DNA of 64,000 bases from Apostichopus japonicus. Taxonomy: Eukaryota; Echinodermata; Holothuroidea; Aspidochirotida; Stichopodidae. The stretch spans positions 17,504,111-17,568,110 of the forward strand of contig NC_092576.1 in assembly GCF_037975245.1 (NCBI RefSeq), in the 5' to 3' direction. This document shows, piece by piece, positions 33,852 through 47,187 of the stretch. Numbering within the stretch: the stretch's first letter is position 1; every line of letters starts with the position of its first letter. Made by a program: the position numbers and the translations under genes. Below the pieces are notes generated by a model. The model worked only from the letters and a program-made list of their open reading frames with translations. It ran no database searches and was not told the origin of the DNA.

Positions 33852-34568
33852 AAATGTGGTGACAGAAGGTGGTGACGTCATTTACGACAGACCAGATGAT
33901 GACTACGAATGGAAAGACGGCATAAGTCGACCTGGAGATCATGACGGTCACCATGGCGATCATCCCGGGGACCCTGACGGACACCATGGCGATCATCCAG
34001 GGCATCATGACGGTCACCATGGAGATCATCCAATCGATCCTACTGGCGATGGACGCCCAGATGATGGCGACCACGGCCGACCTGAACCTACAGAAAGACC
34101 GCCCCAATTGACTACATCAGGACGCGACCTCCTCTGATTGGAAGACCCGAAGACGGACATGACGACCACGGACATGATGACGATACAGACGACAGTTCTG
34201 AAGATCATGACGGCCGTCCACACCACGGAGATGATGACGATACAGACGACAGTTCTGAAGATCATGACGGCCGTCCACACCACGGAGATGATGACGATAC
34301 AGACGACAGTTCTGAAGATCATGACGGCCGTCCACACCACGGTAATGATGACGGCGAGGATGACGATGATGATAAAATCAACCACAGGAATATGAACAAT
34401 CCTCCTTTCCGAAGTATTAGTCAATGGAAATCTGAGAGAGCAGGTAGAGAGCGTCGACCAATTCAGGCACGACCTGCCTATCAGGGAAGAAGTAGAGTCG
34501 AGACTGAAGAGGCCAGATACGGTCACGACTACGGACATAGCGGGAAACAGTATCGTAAACGTGCCTAG
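33852..34568 (+). pseudogene. Asp/His-rich protein copy, frameshifted (unit 2)
   Basis: Homologous to the intact 9885-10617 exon. One C is lost in the run after GAAAGACCG (near 34100), so the frame ends at 34137 before the acidic repeats. The three 57-bp repeats persist but are out of frame. Near 34450 a 15-bp deletion removes five codons. Confidence 0.6.
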
Positions 34569-36337
34569 ACGTGTTTGGTAGTACCTTCAAAGTATTATAG
34601 TAGGCATCATCACGCATTAATATTGTATTAATAATTCATGATCATCACGCAATAATATTGTATTAAGAATTCATGATCATCAGGCATTAATAAATGTATT
34701 AATAATTCATTACCAATGTCAGTTAAGTGATTATTTTCCCCATTTTAACGCAGAGAATAGTAAATTAATTTTGCTTGAACGGCGTAAAATGTTCGGTAAT
34801 AAATTCACCCATCAAAGCATGATTTTTTTGTATGAAATTGCTGAGCGATGTTTCGTTGTTATCCGTTAAATGATGTTTCCAACGACTTTAAGTTTTATCT
34901 TTAATAAAAAACGCGACGCCCAGTATTTTTGGTATGGAATGAGGAAAATAAAGAGAAATAAAAAATGAAAGCAAATAGGGGCAGGACAGTGGGTCTACTC
35001 AAATAAGGCAATGTGTATTGAAGAAAGTACTACAAGAAGAACTAGACCGAGTTCTAAAAGTTTGCTTCAACTTGTAGATGTCATCCTTTGTATAAATAAT
35101 CTGTTAGTCGGCTCGTATCTAGGTTCAGAAGGGACATACCATGCCTCACTCCTCAATGGCAGAAATCTACGCCGCGTCCATCTGTCCCAGCATCATATGT
35201 ACAAACAAAAATGTCACAATTGACAGGCCACCTGTGTTGTTTCCTTGTTAAATTCTTGTCGGTGCCTCTCAAACTCAGAATTCTTTGCAATATGGCCTGC
35301 CTTTATGACCAGAGGAGAATGCTTTACGACCTTATCTGATACATTTCTATAGATGTATCATTTCGGTAAACTGACATTATTTTGTGTCAATTTGATCCGC
35401 TTCATTAGTTGTCTCAAATTCATTTTTTTTTTAGAGAAGAAATTTAAATTTAATATCTAGACTTTGTTTTTCACATATTTTTCAACAATTCTGTAAAGTT
35501 TTTGGAAAAAAGTCGAAGTAAAAAATAAATTGAAGATCTTTGCATTGCAATGACAGAATGTTCGTTGAATATTTAATATTCTCAAACTCGTTTTATAATG
35601 TGGGTAAGTGGGTAAACGCTGCAAAGAGCTTTAAGTTCACGCATGTTATTTACGTACTGTTTAGAGTTTCATCGGCGGTGGGGTGGGAGAGGGGCGAGGG
35701 GAGCCACTGTCTTCGAGCGTCAACTTGAGGGACATGTGACGCTGCTTGAGGGACGGCTAACTCAAAAATTACATTAATGCTTCCCGACAATACGGATCCG
35801 TTTTGGGTTCTGTACCACGAATTACAGTATTTTGATTTTTTCAGTGTAACTTGATCTTTTGAAGTACAATTTACTCTTTGACATTTCTCATTAAAATTTC
35901 ACTGTTTTTAATAACAACGTTTCTTTAATATTCCAACAAAAAGAACACTTTAAGAACTACAAAATTGAAATATTGGCACATCAAATTTATGAAAATATAA
36001 AGTTTTGACCCTTGAAGTTAGTTTGACCAGACTTTTTCCGAAAATAAATTTAATGATGCAACCTGATTGTGGTCTCAATACAAGTCACTTTATCGTAACC
36101 TTTGGGTTGTTAATATTTCAGATGTTTCGCAAATAATATTGGTGTGTGTTGTAATTCACCCATATCCAAACTAACAACTTTCAGTGACGCGATCTAAATA
36201 GGCCAATAACAGCTTCTTTTGAAAATGGCGTCCGCTTCTGTAAAACAAGACCTATATGTTACTCGATGCTCTTCAAGACGTATAATGGCGGGAATCTATC
36301 ATTACAGAACAGCACACACACACACACATACGCGTTT
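34569..36337. other. Intergenic, no gene seen
   Basis: Counterpart of 10618-12360, including the CATCATCACG short repeats at about 34605-34715. It runs into a CA microsatellite that adjoins the next insertion. Confidence 0.45.
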
Positions 36338-39300
36338 ACGGCGCCTATTGGGGAAGCAAGTTGTATTAATGCAAATTGGGGACTTCTGTTCTGAGCAACT
36401 TTTCAATTATGTTTTTCGCATTTTATGACGAATACAGGCTGGTATTGCATGTCATCATATTGAGAAGGAAGAGAAGCTTTGTTTTCTTGGTTTGAACCTT
36501 TACGTGCAAAGTGGGGATGACACAATTTTTTGTGTTTGACATGGGACTGGGGTTAAACATATATATCCCCAATGTAACTGTGAGGAACAATATGACATAT
36601 CCCACGTTGACTTTTTTGTTTTACATGGGTGCTCACACTGCCATCCTGTAGTATTCAAGTGGGTAGATGGGTTGGGGTCTTATGAGTTGTTTTGAAACAA
36701 GATGCTGTCCACTGACCTAGATGATTAGAAAAAAATGGCTGATTATTTTCCTTTGATTGGATGAGAATGTACAATTCCACAAAACTCAAGTATCTGTTTA
36801 CCAGTGCATGTTGCAAAGCATGGGAGTCTTTAATTATATCATCTGTAAATTACCCAAGAGATAAATCTAACATAACTGAATTTTCATTAACAAATTGAAC
36901 AATATAGCATAATACTTTGGCTTTGCAAGAGATCATCTAAACATTACCTCACATATTAGTGCTTCCACATTGAGTCAAGACATGCACAAGGACAAGATTA
37001 TTTTCTGAGTTTGACCCACTTTATTTTACTTAAACCACAAAATAAGCATATAACAAAACAGCAACTTTCAGTAAACCCAAAAGACGAATGCATGAAGTTA
37101 TGTATAACAAAAACAAAAACACTTGAAAGTGTGCCATAAGTGACAAACAAAGGAGCCTCAGGCTTATTCAACTACCAGTGAAATTCAGTGACTAACCATA
37201 CATGGGAATGGTCAGTGCGTAAAGTTTTAAAAGGTAATTAATTCTTCAGTAATAATGACTTCAAAATGATGAATACCCCTTTTAAGCGTATTTCAGTGAC
37301 CTAGTGTCCAAAACTCACTTCTAAAATGCAGTCAAATTCCCTGGACCTTGATAATAACTTCTTACAGGTTGCAGTCTGAAATGTATAGATCTGCGTATGA
37401 ACTCCTTACATTTTTACAAAGCTTGTCTTGCAATAGAATATACTTTGTTTCTGATTTAATCTTTAATAATAGTCCATCGTCTGTAAGGAAGGTAGGGTTC
37501 CGAACTCATGCAGTTCACTATTGATAACTTTCCAGGCAACTTTCATGCTGCAAAGTATTGTCCTAAGTGCCGATGGACTGCTGCTCGCTCATGGGTAGTC
37601 CATTGTTTTCTTCTGTTGACTTTGGGAATTGGCTCTACAAACAACTGAAAGAGATGGTATAGATCAAGACACAGAAATTTTTTAAAGCTGCACTTCTAGT
37701 GGTCAGCTACTGTGACAATATCTCCTTTCATGTTATGTGCTGAGATAATAACTATAGTGCCCACACACATAATTTTCATGTAAACAATTTTCATTTCAAA
37801 CAATTACAATGAGAGACAATATTTAATAGCAATTTGAGCACTTTCACATTTTCAATCAATCATCACAGCTTGTTGAGTATTGTGCTTTAAACAGCATTAC
37901 TACTAAGGAGTACTGATGTAAATCAAAGCAATGAAGGTTGGTTATCCTCCCAACTACCATAGGCATACTTTTCCAATTTGCTCTTCAAAGCTCCACTTTC
38001 TAGATCTAATGCCAACTGGTAATCTAGAAAGTTATGAAGTGACTGAACTGACATAATCTGGACCACAAAGCAAGAAGAAGCATTCAATTTATTTGGCAAT
38101 TTAAGCTTACTCTTTTTTTATAACTTTAAACTAGAACTCAAAATGGATATTGAACCAAGTGAATTTCTATACCTGTTTGTTGATCATTATTCAGAGAGAA
38201 TCCTTTCTTGATATCACTGCCATCAACAGGATGATCAATAGAGTCATCTTGATCAGAAACCTTTTGCTCATAGTCTCCTTCTGGTGCACCTCCTGTTCAT
38301 AAGAAAAGAAAATCATCATCAAGTATGATCAAGGATCAAGACTTTTGATGGCTAGCATTGAGAAAGGTTAGAGGATACCTCAGTGGTTGAACAAGGACCT
38401 GCATACCTCACAACCTGTGTGAAAGATATCGCATCACAGCCACTTGTGAATGAAGTTAGATGGACTAGCATGCTCCAAAGATTGAATTGAGGTGGAGACA
38501 GGTTACTCTTCAACTACTAGATTGAGGCAAAGACTACTAAGAGCAGAATTTGGCAACGGATTGATTGATAAGTGGGAAACAAGTTGGCCATTTTATTTGA
38601 ATTTAAAAACTGACACACTAATTGCGCTACACAGTCTGCTAAGACTAATTCTATCACTTCAGCCAATACACAGCCTTTAGTGTGTTCATGCCAACTGTCA
38701 TTTCTTTCCAAACCACACCATTTGCTGTAGCACACTGCTTGCAAATTCCTACAAAGCAGCATGAGATGTCCTACAGGGAAATGATACTTTTCAGGTAAAA
38801 GTAAAGTGAAAGAGCTACATTGACACTACAATAGTAGTTGTTAACGTTGTTCTCTTAACTGTTATATTGGATGCTATTGTAAATATCCCCAGTCTATTGG
38901 TTTTACAACAGTGTGTATCCCCACTTTACTATCCAATTACCAACTAATATGTATCTCAATTAAAAAACAGTAGGCATTCTTAGAATTTCAACGTACCTTT
39001 TGGTGGTATTTCTTTCACAGTAAAACCCTGCCTATCTTTCTTCAGATTGATGAATTGTTTGGCCACTTCCTCATGGTTCAATCATCTCTTTTTGGCCTCA
39101 TTGTTGTGTCTGCCATCGACAGGAATAAGTTTAGATTATGTTGAGCAAGAGACTGTATTTAAATTAATTACAATACTAGGTTAACCCCCATCACTCAAGG
39201 AAGTTTCAGAAATATGTAAAACCATTGAATTAATATATTTTTTTGTGCAGAGTCCTTCATGAAACATTCAAACTTTGTGCAAATTGAGATTTTGCTCTTC

Positions 39301-40647
39301 CTAGGACTACCATTAAATGACGAGTAGGGGCAAATTGCTCTGTCATATGAATTAACAAAATCCAGAAAAATTACTCTCTAATTCTTTGCGCTGATGTTTA
39401 TATTCTTGTTCAACAAGTTTGTGCAAACATGGATGATGGAGTTCATACTGAGTGTTACAATCATTTTTTCTTAAGTCAAAATACAACACCTTTTTATTTT
39501 ACAAAAGTCATATGTCAATTAGGCTAGCCCCTACTCATCATTTATTGGTAAAAAATGCTGTATTATGTGTATTTGCACATTTACAGCATAAGCTATTTTG
39601 AATGTGTTCTTGGAAAATCAGGATTAGCAGGACAAGGGCTATGACTAAAGGTGGAGTGTAAGGCTATTCAAGGACTAATTAATGCTCCATAATTTCCATT
39701 AATTGCCCCACAAAAATCTTAAGTGTTAATTAAACATAGGCTAAGGATTGGACCTAAACGTTAGGCTACATGTTCACCTGCACAAACGCAATGCGTTACA
39801 TATCATGTAATAGTTAGTGTATAGGTTATCATAAGCCATGTTGTACTAGTACTAGTAGGCCTAGTAACACAATCGTCAATGTGTGGAGGTGATGGTAACG
39901 TTGGTTGTCCACAATTCCATAGCACTGGTAGTAAATAAAACAACCCGTTGATACGCCAGTGATACATGTAAAATGATACACTGACCAATTCCTACACCTA
40001 ACATTAACAATAACCATGACTTGCGTAAATAAAGTTATTAAATTTCTACCTGAAAACCCTTCTGTCTTCTTGTAGCCTAACTTAAGAAGGCACTCTATGA
40101 TGTACCGCACCGTTAAAATTAAAGCTAGGCCTAGGCCCGTACTATAGCTTAACGTTATCGTCCATGCTAAATTGCTGCAACGACTTTACCTTTATTTAAG
40201 TTGTTAGTTTGCTACTTTGTCTACTGTTTAATTTTGATATGCCAGTCGGCTGATTTCTAACAATAACGTCGTCTCCTTCTTTTAAATTTGAACGAAAACT
40301 CACTTGCATTTGGTTGATCAATATCTTTATGTGTTTCGTCGTACTCGGTATATACACGTTCTGTGGAGAGCGCGGGAAATGGGGCGCGCCAATCGGATGT
40401 TGTGAAACAGGCTTACACCGGTGTATGGAAAAAATCCATGCGAGCCTTACACACTTTTTACACATATTTGCGATTAAAACCTGGATAGTGGGGAAGATGC
40501 TCAGAACTCACTAACAACCTCTGAGCATGTAATTGACACCCCATTTGACTGTATTTTGATGAATCTAAAATCGGGGATATCCCCGTTTCGCGGAGTATCC
40601 CCGGTTGACGGGTGTGTATCCTAACGATTATCCCCGATAGGCGCCGT
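36338..40647. mobile_element. Unclassified 4.3-kb DNA transposon
   Basis: Present only in unit 2, inserted in a CA/TA microsatellite. The ends form an imperfect 17-bp inverted repeat: ACGGCGCCTATTGGGGA at 36338-36354 against the complement of TCCCCGATAGGCGCCGT at 40631-40647. Because the flank is a microsatellite, no target duplication can be read. Spliced-looking minus-strand exon remnants lie at 37456-37634, 38173-38292 and about 38997-39075. The superfamily is not determined. Confidence 0.6.
37456..39075 (-). pseudogene. Decayed transposon-associated gene, three exon remnants
   Basis: Minus strand. The first remnant, ending at donor CCAAAAG|gtacgt (38997), reads EEVAKQFINLKKDRQGFTVK and has an upstream in-frame stop. 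The second, 38173-38292, lies between acceptor gaacag and donor CAG|gtatag and is acidic (APEGDYEQKVSDQDDSIDH). The third, from about 37634 to a TAA at 37456, reads RRKQWTTHERAAVHRHLGQY, a stop, then LPGKLSIVNC and RRWTIIKD. The W-x-x-x-E-R-x-A-V, LPGK and R-W-x-x-IK pattern reminds me of a C-terminal module seen in many transposon-related proteins of fish and marine invertebrates. That recollection needs checking. Confidence 0.4.
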
Positions 40648-40703
40648 TCACGCACGCACACACACACACACACACATATATATATTTATATATATATATA
40701 TAT

Positions 40704-40806
40704 GTTGGAAAATCCAGAACAGTGAAAAAAACTTCCAGCCTCCACCGGGATTCGAACCCGGGCCTCCCGCTTTACAAACAGACACCCTAACCACTATGCT
40801 ATGGAC
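40704..40806 (-). mobile_element. tRNA-derived SINE (unit 2)
   Basis: Counterpart of 12439-12540: a tRNA-like head with A and B boxes on the minus strand and a short body ending at a (TA)n tract. Confidence 0.65.
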
Positions 40807-41398
40807 ATTATATATTTACAACGCGGATTAGTGCAATTCAACGCCAAATAATAAATCAAATCAAGGAGAAATTAAGATTTGTTCTGTTAATGCTTAACCG
40901 TGTAAAATTATTTCTTCTTCATTAAACGTATAAGTAATCTAACGTGGACAATTTTTACTTCGTGTCATAAAGAAACATTTGTACGTGTCGTTATTAAATT
41001 GATATAACCCGGATCCTGTCTTTATTACGTCACGGCTGCAGTCTTCCATATCCACGTGCTACCGTATACATCTGACTCCAAAATTAAGTGTATTACTTTC
41101 AATTTGTCACATAAACATAACGACGTGTTCTAAATTCAGTAAGAAATGATTACTTTCGTTAACAAGAAATATTACCAACATTCCTTGTATAGTAACAACG
41201 CCACGGCATGGATTTAACTCATGACAGTTGTTTTTGGAAAGGGAGGGAGGGAAGAAGGAAGGAGAGGGACAGAAGAAGGAAAGGGGAAGAGCAGGGTCAA
41301 GGGTAGGGGTAACGAGATGGGAACTGGGGAGGGAAAGGTCATGGGAAGAGAGGAGGGAGGGAGGAAGACTATAGGAAGGAGAGGGATTGAATAAGGGC
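40807..41398. other. 3' flank of CD225-like copy 3
   Basis: AT-rich sequence and the purine-rich GGGAGGGAAGAAGGAAGG tract (about 41239-41390), just 3' of the gene 3 stop codon on the minus strand. No gene seen. Confidence 0.5.
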
Positions 41399-43702
41399 CT
41401 ATTCCTTTGATAAAACACATAAAACAACTAAAACAACCACACCCATTATCGTGGCGACGATACACATTATCCAGCCGATGGTGATCGCTTGGTTAGCTAA
41501 TCTACGGGCTTCTTCCGCAGCATGTCTTGCCGCGACCATATCACCGTAAGAGGCTCGAATGCGTGCCTGTTGAAGAACAGAAAAATGGCAATTTTAAGCC
41601 TGTTCTAGCTTGCTGGATTAAGACTCACTTCGGTCATCGTTACGTGGGAAACCGTTGATAGTTCATTGGCAGTGTGTACGTGTGCTTCAGACTAGGCCTG
41701 ATCAAGATTATTATCCCTATACAAATCCCTATAGTCTCGACATGTAATGTAAAGGGAGATGAAATACTGTACTTCAACCCACATCAGATATGTGAGGATG
41801 GGTGTGTCATTTCGCTGGTTGGCGAGGGGAAAGTCATGAATAATTCATTATCTTTACAGAAATATCAAGTATGTACGCTTTTCACCGCTAGTGATCACAA
41901 AATAATGTTCGGTGCAAATTGGCATAAAGCTATGGACATATACATATGTTTCGTCATTCCACAAAGATAATACATGGGAGCGTTGAATTCCTTGCGCCGC
42001 TAGATCTGGGTCGTTTGTGACAGGGAAGAACTTATACGCAATGCACAGGCCCATTTATCATCATCTGAATTTGGTTAATATTTAGGACAAATAGTCGTAA
42101 ATCAGCGGAGATCACCCGTAGAAGTGATAGAAGTGACCAAGTTATGATGTGGGAGAGCAGTTTGGTATCATTTTATGTACAAACTGTTAACTTGTGTGCC
42201 TTTATGTTTCCCAAGTTATTATTACCCTATCCTGGTTGCCCCACTTGGTCGGTTCATTTCATTTGATGTGATTCCTGAAAGCAAAAGTTAGTTGTGCCTT
42301 TTATTTGTCAGTCAGCAGTCAGTGCTCACTCAATACATTATCTAATGAATGAATGAGTGGATGAATGGATGAATAAATGAATACATGAAAGAATGAATGA
42401 ATGGAATGAAAGAGTGAATGGATGAATGAATGAAGGATTGAATGGATGAATGATTGAATGAATGAATGAATTGATGAATTAATGAATGATTGATTGAATG
42501 GATGGTTGATTGAATGAATGAATAAATGAATGACGAATGAATGGGTGGATGGATGAATGAATGATTGAATGGATGAATCAATGAATGAATCAATGAATGA
42601 TAAATGAATGCATGAACGAATGAATGGATGAATGAATGAATGAATGAATTGATGAATGAATGAAGGATTTGATAAATTAATTCAGAAATTCAGGAATTCA
42701 TGTTATTTGATACCTCATCGGACTTCCGAATTGCCAAACTTCCAAGTAGCCGGCAGCACCATCGGCTACACATTGCTAACTCATGGTAGTCATTGAATTG
42801 CTCTGTGGACACTCTGGTCACCGTCTGGGGGTGTGGCGGCCTAGTGGGCCTACCCTGGACAAAAAAAAAATAATAGAGAACATTAACCCCGATCAGAGGC
42901 GGTGGAGTAGGGTTCAATTAAACCTGAGACGGAAAGGGAGGGGAACTTCGAAGGGCAGTAGGATATGTGACTGTGATTTTACGAAGCAACCCGCAAAGTC
43001 AGTTCAAAAGCGTCCCCGACAATCTTCCCAGCGACAAACAATCAAATGAATACAGTCGTTGTGAACCATTTTTTCTCTCTTTCTATAGTTTATAAAAAGG
43101 CTCAGTTCACACTTAAAAGTGCTTGTATGAACAATATACCTTTCTATTAGATGAAGGCTCGAAGTTTACAATATTCCATATGAGTGCTTCAAAAAGGGTG
43201 GAATGTAAACTTTGGAGTATTCACAAACCGTTTATAGAATATATTGTACCTTAAACTGGTTGAGAGGGTACGGGACACAACGAACGCGAATACGGAATGT
43301 AGGCTTAATGAATGTATGACACGTAACTGTATACACCCCCCCACACACATGTTTGTTTTACATTCAGACCGAAGACCCCATTGTATTTTCCATTGTTCAA
43401 ATCCATGTACCCTAACCTTAATAATATTCCATACAATAGAATTCTTTTGAGGACGTGATGATTCTTTAGAAATCACAACCGAGGACCAGGAATTCTTTTG
43501 TTCAAGTCCTCGGTCAGAATACAAAACAAACGCACACGGTCATCAATCTTGAGGGATACAGTAGGAGAGAATTACTGATGCGCTGAGAAGGGAATACAAA
43601 TGTGTGATCTTCCAGTTGATATTCATCGTTACTTACATTTGGCGTCATTTCGTTGGTCTGAAGATGCCCCTTCGAGTTTCCTTGACTGGGTCCTTCATCC
43701 AT
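41399..43702 (-). CDS. CD225-domain (IFITM/dispanin-like) gene copy 3, complete
   Basis: Exon 1 43637-43702, exon 2 42714-42854, exon 3 41399-41566, all phase 0, giving 124 residues. Splice sites match copy 2: gtaagt donor, gtccag-type acceptor, GAG|gtatca donor and caacag acceptor. Exon 2 equals copy 2 (SRWCCRLLGSLA), while exon 1 carries the NSKGH of copy 1, so this gene is a mosaic of the two. Exon 3 has ARHAAEEARRL where copy 2 has ARDAAEEARRL, then the same TM helix and LCVLSKE tail. The open frame across three exons in spite of decay all around suggests the gene is retained. Expression and function are unknown. Confidence 0.78.
42345..42668. repeat. (TGAA)n microsatellite in intron 2 of copy 3
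   Basis: Intronic tetranucleotide array ending about 45 bp from the exon 2 donor. Its structure is close to that of copy 2. Confidence 0.9.
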
Positions 43703-43756
43703 TGGGATGTAAAGAGGTTTAGCTAGTGAAGAGATGAAGATTAATATAGGCAGTGA

Positions 43757-44000
43757 AGTTTGACACTATCTCAAACTATATGATGCAAAGTTGCTTTTAC
43801 ATACCCTGTCAGTACAATGCTATTTCGTACCAAAGCATTTCAAAGTTTGATGCTATTTCAAACCGTATCCGCCCAAAGTTTGATGCTATTTCATCCTCTA
43901 TCCGCTTAAAGTTTGATACTATTTCATACTCTATTCGCCCAAAGTCAGATGCTATTTCAAACCCTATCAGTACAAAATTTGAAGCTATTTTAATAGACAC
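43757..44000. repeat. Minisatellite upstream of CD225-like copy 3
   Basis: The array of about 30-bp repeats upstream of the start codon. Its unit order matches copy 1 more than copy 2. Confidence 0.75.
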
Positions 44001-44539
44001 TGTATAGTAGTATTAGTTTTAAAGTGTGTGGGTGCGTACGGTAGGTATATGTGAGTGTGAGTGAGTGACGGGGATGGTAGCGTCTGGGACACTGCCCGCC
44101 TTTCTAACAAGCTTCTCATCATACTTGGAGACCACATTGGTTCATAATAGTGGTCGTTCCCTCCTTTACCAGTAATCAAATTTAATTTTGAGAAATGAGT
44201 GTAGTATACAAAGAAGAAAATATATCATGATATTACGAAATTCTCTTTGATTATCAGTGATTCAAATTAAATTTCGAGTGCAGATCTCAACTCTATTGCG
44301 AACGTCATTTCAATAGCTATAACCTACCAAAAGTATTTAACATGGATCATATATCGACAGTGTGTATCATTTTGGTTTGCAGTGCATTCGATCATCTCCA
44401 CAAGAGCTGTCGCCAGCCTAAATGAAACGTTGATCTTCGAATATGCCAAGTACAGTTACAGTCAATCGAATAAGCCATAAATATCCCTGAGTCGAGTTCA
44501 GTCAGTGACGTTAGTAACCGGAACAATTTCAGTTTAGAA
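44001..44539. other. Intergenic, no gene seen
   Basis: Counterpart of 2206-2740 and closest to unit 1. Confidence 0.45.
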
Positions 44540-44869
44540 ATGCAGTAGCCTATTTGCCACAAATCTTTTCATTTTGGAGAATCAACCTCATGGTACATCC
44601 GTGTTTGCAATCACAACCGCAAGGAGGAACCCGTTAGCCACATCACATCATTCGTACCATTAAAAATAAGATTAAAACGATTTATTCAAAGAGACAGAGC
44701 AAAGAAACTACTCACCAGACATTTCGACAATGAAGTGAATTCAGATACAAAGTTTTCCGACAATAGTTTGAGGCGGACGACACTTTTGCTATCACCTTAC
44801 TGTAGCAACTCAGCCTTCACATTCAAGAACAAAAGGCCAATTGCCGACTATCAATTTGACTCATGTTGA
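44540..44869 (+). pseudogene. 109-codon ORF homologue with early stop (unit 3)
   Basis: Same length as 2741-3070, but the third codon after ATG is TAG (ATGCAGTAG). The remaining frame is open. Confidence 0.3.
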
Positions 44870-45247
44870 TTAATGTACAGACAACACCAGGAAGTTAAAA
44901 GCAAACTGTAACAGCAAGTTGCATTATGTTCTGCGTTTCAGTATTTTATGACCCACTGAAGAGTAAAGGTTGTTTGGATAAGTTTGGATAGGAAGGGCCT
45001 GTTTTTACTGGGAAAGAAAAACTCATGCAAGACTGAACAAGACAGTATACAAATTTTTACCTTATACGGAATACGGACATTTCAATGATGTTAAGGCAGG
45101 GAGTTTTTATGGAAACTTCCTGGTTAAGATCACATACACGATTGCTTACGTCTAGTTGTCTGATGATCGCCGCACACTGCAGGCGTGAAAACTCGAGTAA
45201 CAGTATGCTGAAGTCTTGGAAAATCGGATTATTTTAATCCGTGTCGG

Positions 45248-45288
<41 letters not shown>

Positions 45289-45308
45289 AATTGAAAACAC
45301 CACAGATT

Positions 45309-46826
45309 TTAATTTATACATCTATTTACCAAAATTAATACAAAAAGAACGACATGTTTCGAAAGTAGCGTAATACGTTTTAATGAGACCAATTTTGTAA
45401 GAATACGGAATGAAACTGACAAATTGGTTAGTAACCCTGAGTACGTGGGCTTATGATAAACGGAAGTGTTGCAATGACCAATGTTGCTGACAAGCACATC
45501 CAAAAAAGGTAGCGTACTGTCTTTTTGCTTCTCAATAGTGAATTTGATGTAAGGGTGCCGGGTATTGATAAATTGAAGGAAATCGATGGCTTCACCCTCA
45601 TTTCGGAATAGACAGTAAATATCGTCAACATATCTGCGGTAGTGATAAGGTTTAGATGGGGCAGATGAATCATTCAGAAATTGTTTCTCCAAATGACCAA
45701 TGAAGAGATTTGCCAACACCGGTGCTTATGATGAACCCATTGCCAAACCGTCCACTTGATCATAGTAATAACCATTGAATTAAAAATGCGTTTGTGAGGT
45801 ATCAAACATGAATAGTTTCTGGAGATCCCGCCTTTCAATACCAATGCCTGGAATTTTATGCATGGTGGCATCGATTGCAATATCAACAGTTTCAGAAAGT
45901 GGAATGTTGGTAAATAAACTAACTACATCGTATGATACCATGTAATGATCAGATATGTCCATAGATGTATTTTCCTGGACAAAAGAGAAAGAATCCTGAG
46001 TTCAATAATCGAGATAAATGTTGGGTGATATAAGATCACTCAAAAACTTTGCCACATTATACTTATAAGTACCAATACTTGAAACAATAGGACGAAAAGT
46101 ATGAAATGAATTGTTATTAGTACATTTGTGAATTTTAGGCAGTCCATAAATTCTGGCAGGATGAGATACTGTAGGGTAAATGTTCATGTAAGTGTCCTCC
46201 GGGAAAAACCCTGAGCCCTGGAGCTTTCTTAGAAATCTTTGTAGCTGTCCTTCTCTGCGTAGGGTTGGATCAATTTTTATTTTCTTGAACCTTGTTTCAT
46301 CGTTGATTATTGAGCTAATTCCCTCGTTGTAAGCTTGACGATCTATAATAACAACTCCATTACCTATGTCAGGTTTTAGAATGGCGATGCTTGAATCACT
46401 TTTAAGTTTCTTCAAAATCTTGTACTTCTTCATATCAGTAGTCGAGGGCTTGAAGGTAAGCCAGATGTGTTTTGACGACTCCGGCGTCTGCAGGATCCTT
46501 GAGATTACTTTTTACGAATTTGTGGATGAGTTCAAAGCTGGTAAGAACATCAGATTTCTTAGGAAGGGTGGGTCGATCCCAAAACTGAGTCCATATTTTA
46601 GGACAATTTCTTCATCTTGGCTCAGTTGGTAAGAGGAGAAGTTCTTAATGATTTCGTGACTACGGAAAGTAAGTGTTGAATTTCTAGTAAAGCGTTTAAG
46701 CCTACTTTCCTGTCCGGCGATGAAATTGCGTGAAATTCGTTCCACATTAAAGTCGATTGCTTTCTTGAGAATACACCAATCGAGGCCAGTCACTTTTTGT
46801 CGGACATTTTGGATATCCTTTGCCAA
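45309..46826 (-). pseudogene. Penelope-like reverse transcriptase, broken (unit 3)
   Basis: YRRYVDDIYCLF and PVLANLFIGHLEKQF (45309-45719), VSYDVVSLFTNIPLSE (45780-45962) and IYGLPKIHK (46002-46433) are in order. The stops and the 23-bp deletion are those of unit 2. In addition, the codon after GSS is altered (GGTGCTTATGATGAACCC), interrupting the conserved palm block. Confidence 0.78.
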
Positions 46827-47187
46827 CTGATTGGCAAGAGTGGCTTTCTCCTTGCAAAGTTTGTTGAGTGCAATCTTTAAAGTCTCTTTCTGATTAAAAG
46901 GACGTCAACATTGTCCGCATGATGGATCGTGAAGCATAACAACTTCGGAAAAACGCCAAACTGGCGGCAGTTCCTGAGGAAATTAATGTCCAGTTCTGCT
47001 TTGCGGACTTTGATGCATAGTTTTACGGGCTTACGAAGCTGAGGAATGGATAGCAATCCAATATATTTTTGTGCAACATCGTGGATAATATTCCAAATGG
47101 TCTACCTAGCACAAAACTCGATATTAAAAAAATTGGAAACACCACAGACTTTAACTTATACATCTATTCACCAAAATTAATACAAAA

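Larger units (their letters stand above)
13493..41755. repeat. Segmental tandem unit 2
   Basis: Second copy of the backbone, lengthened to 28.3 kb by two blocks absent from units 1 and 3: stacked P-type transposons (20785-31362) and an unclassified element (36338-40647). It carries exons 1-2 of CD225-like gene 2 at its left and exon 3 of gene 3 at its right. Its Asp/His-rich ORF and 109-codon ORF are frameshifted. Confidence 0.9.
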
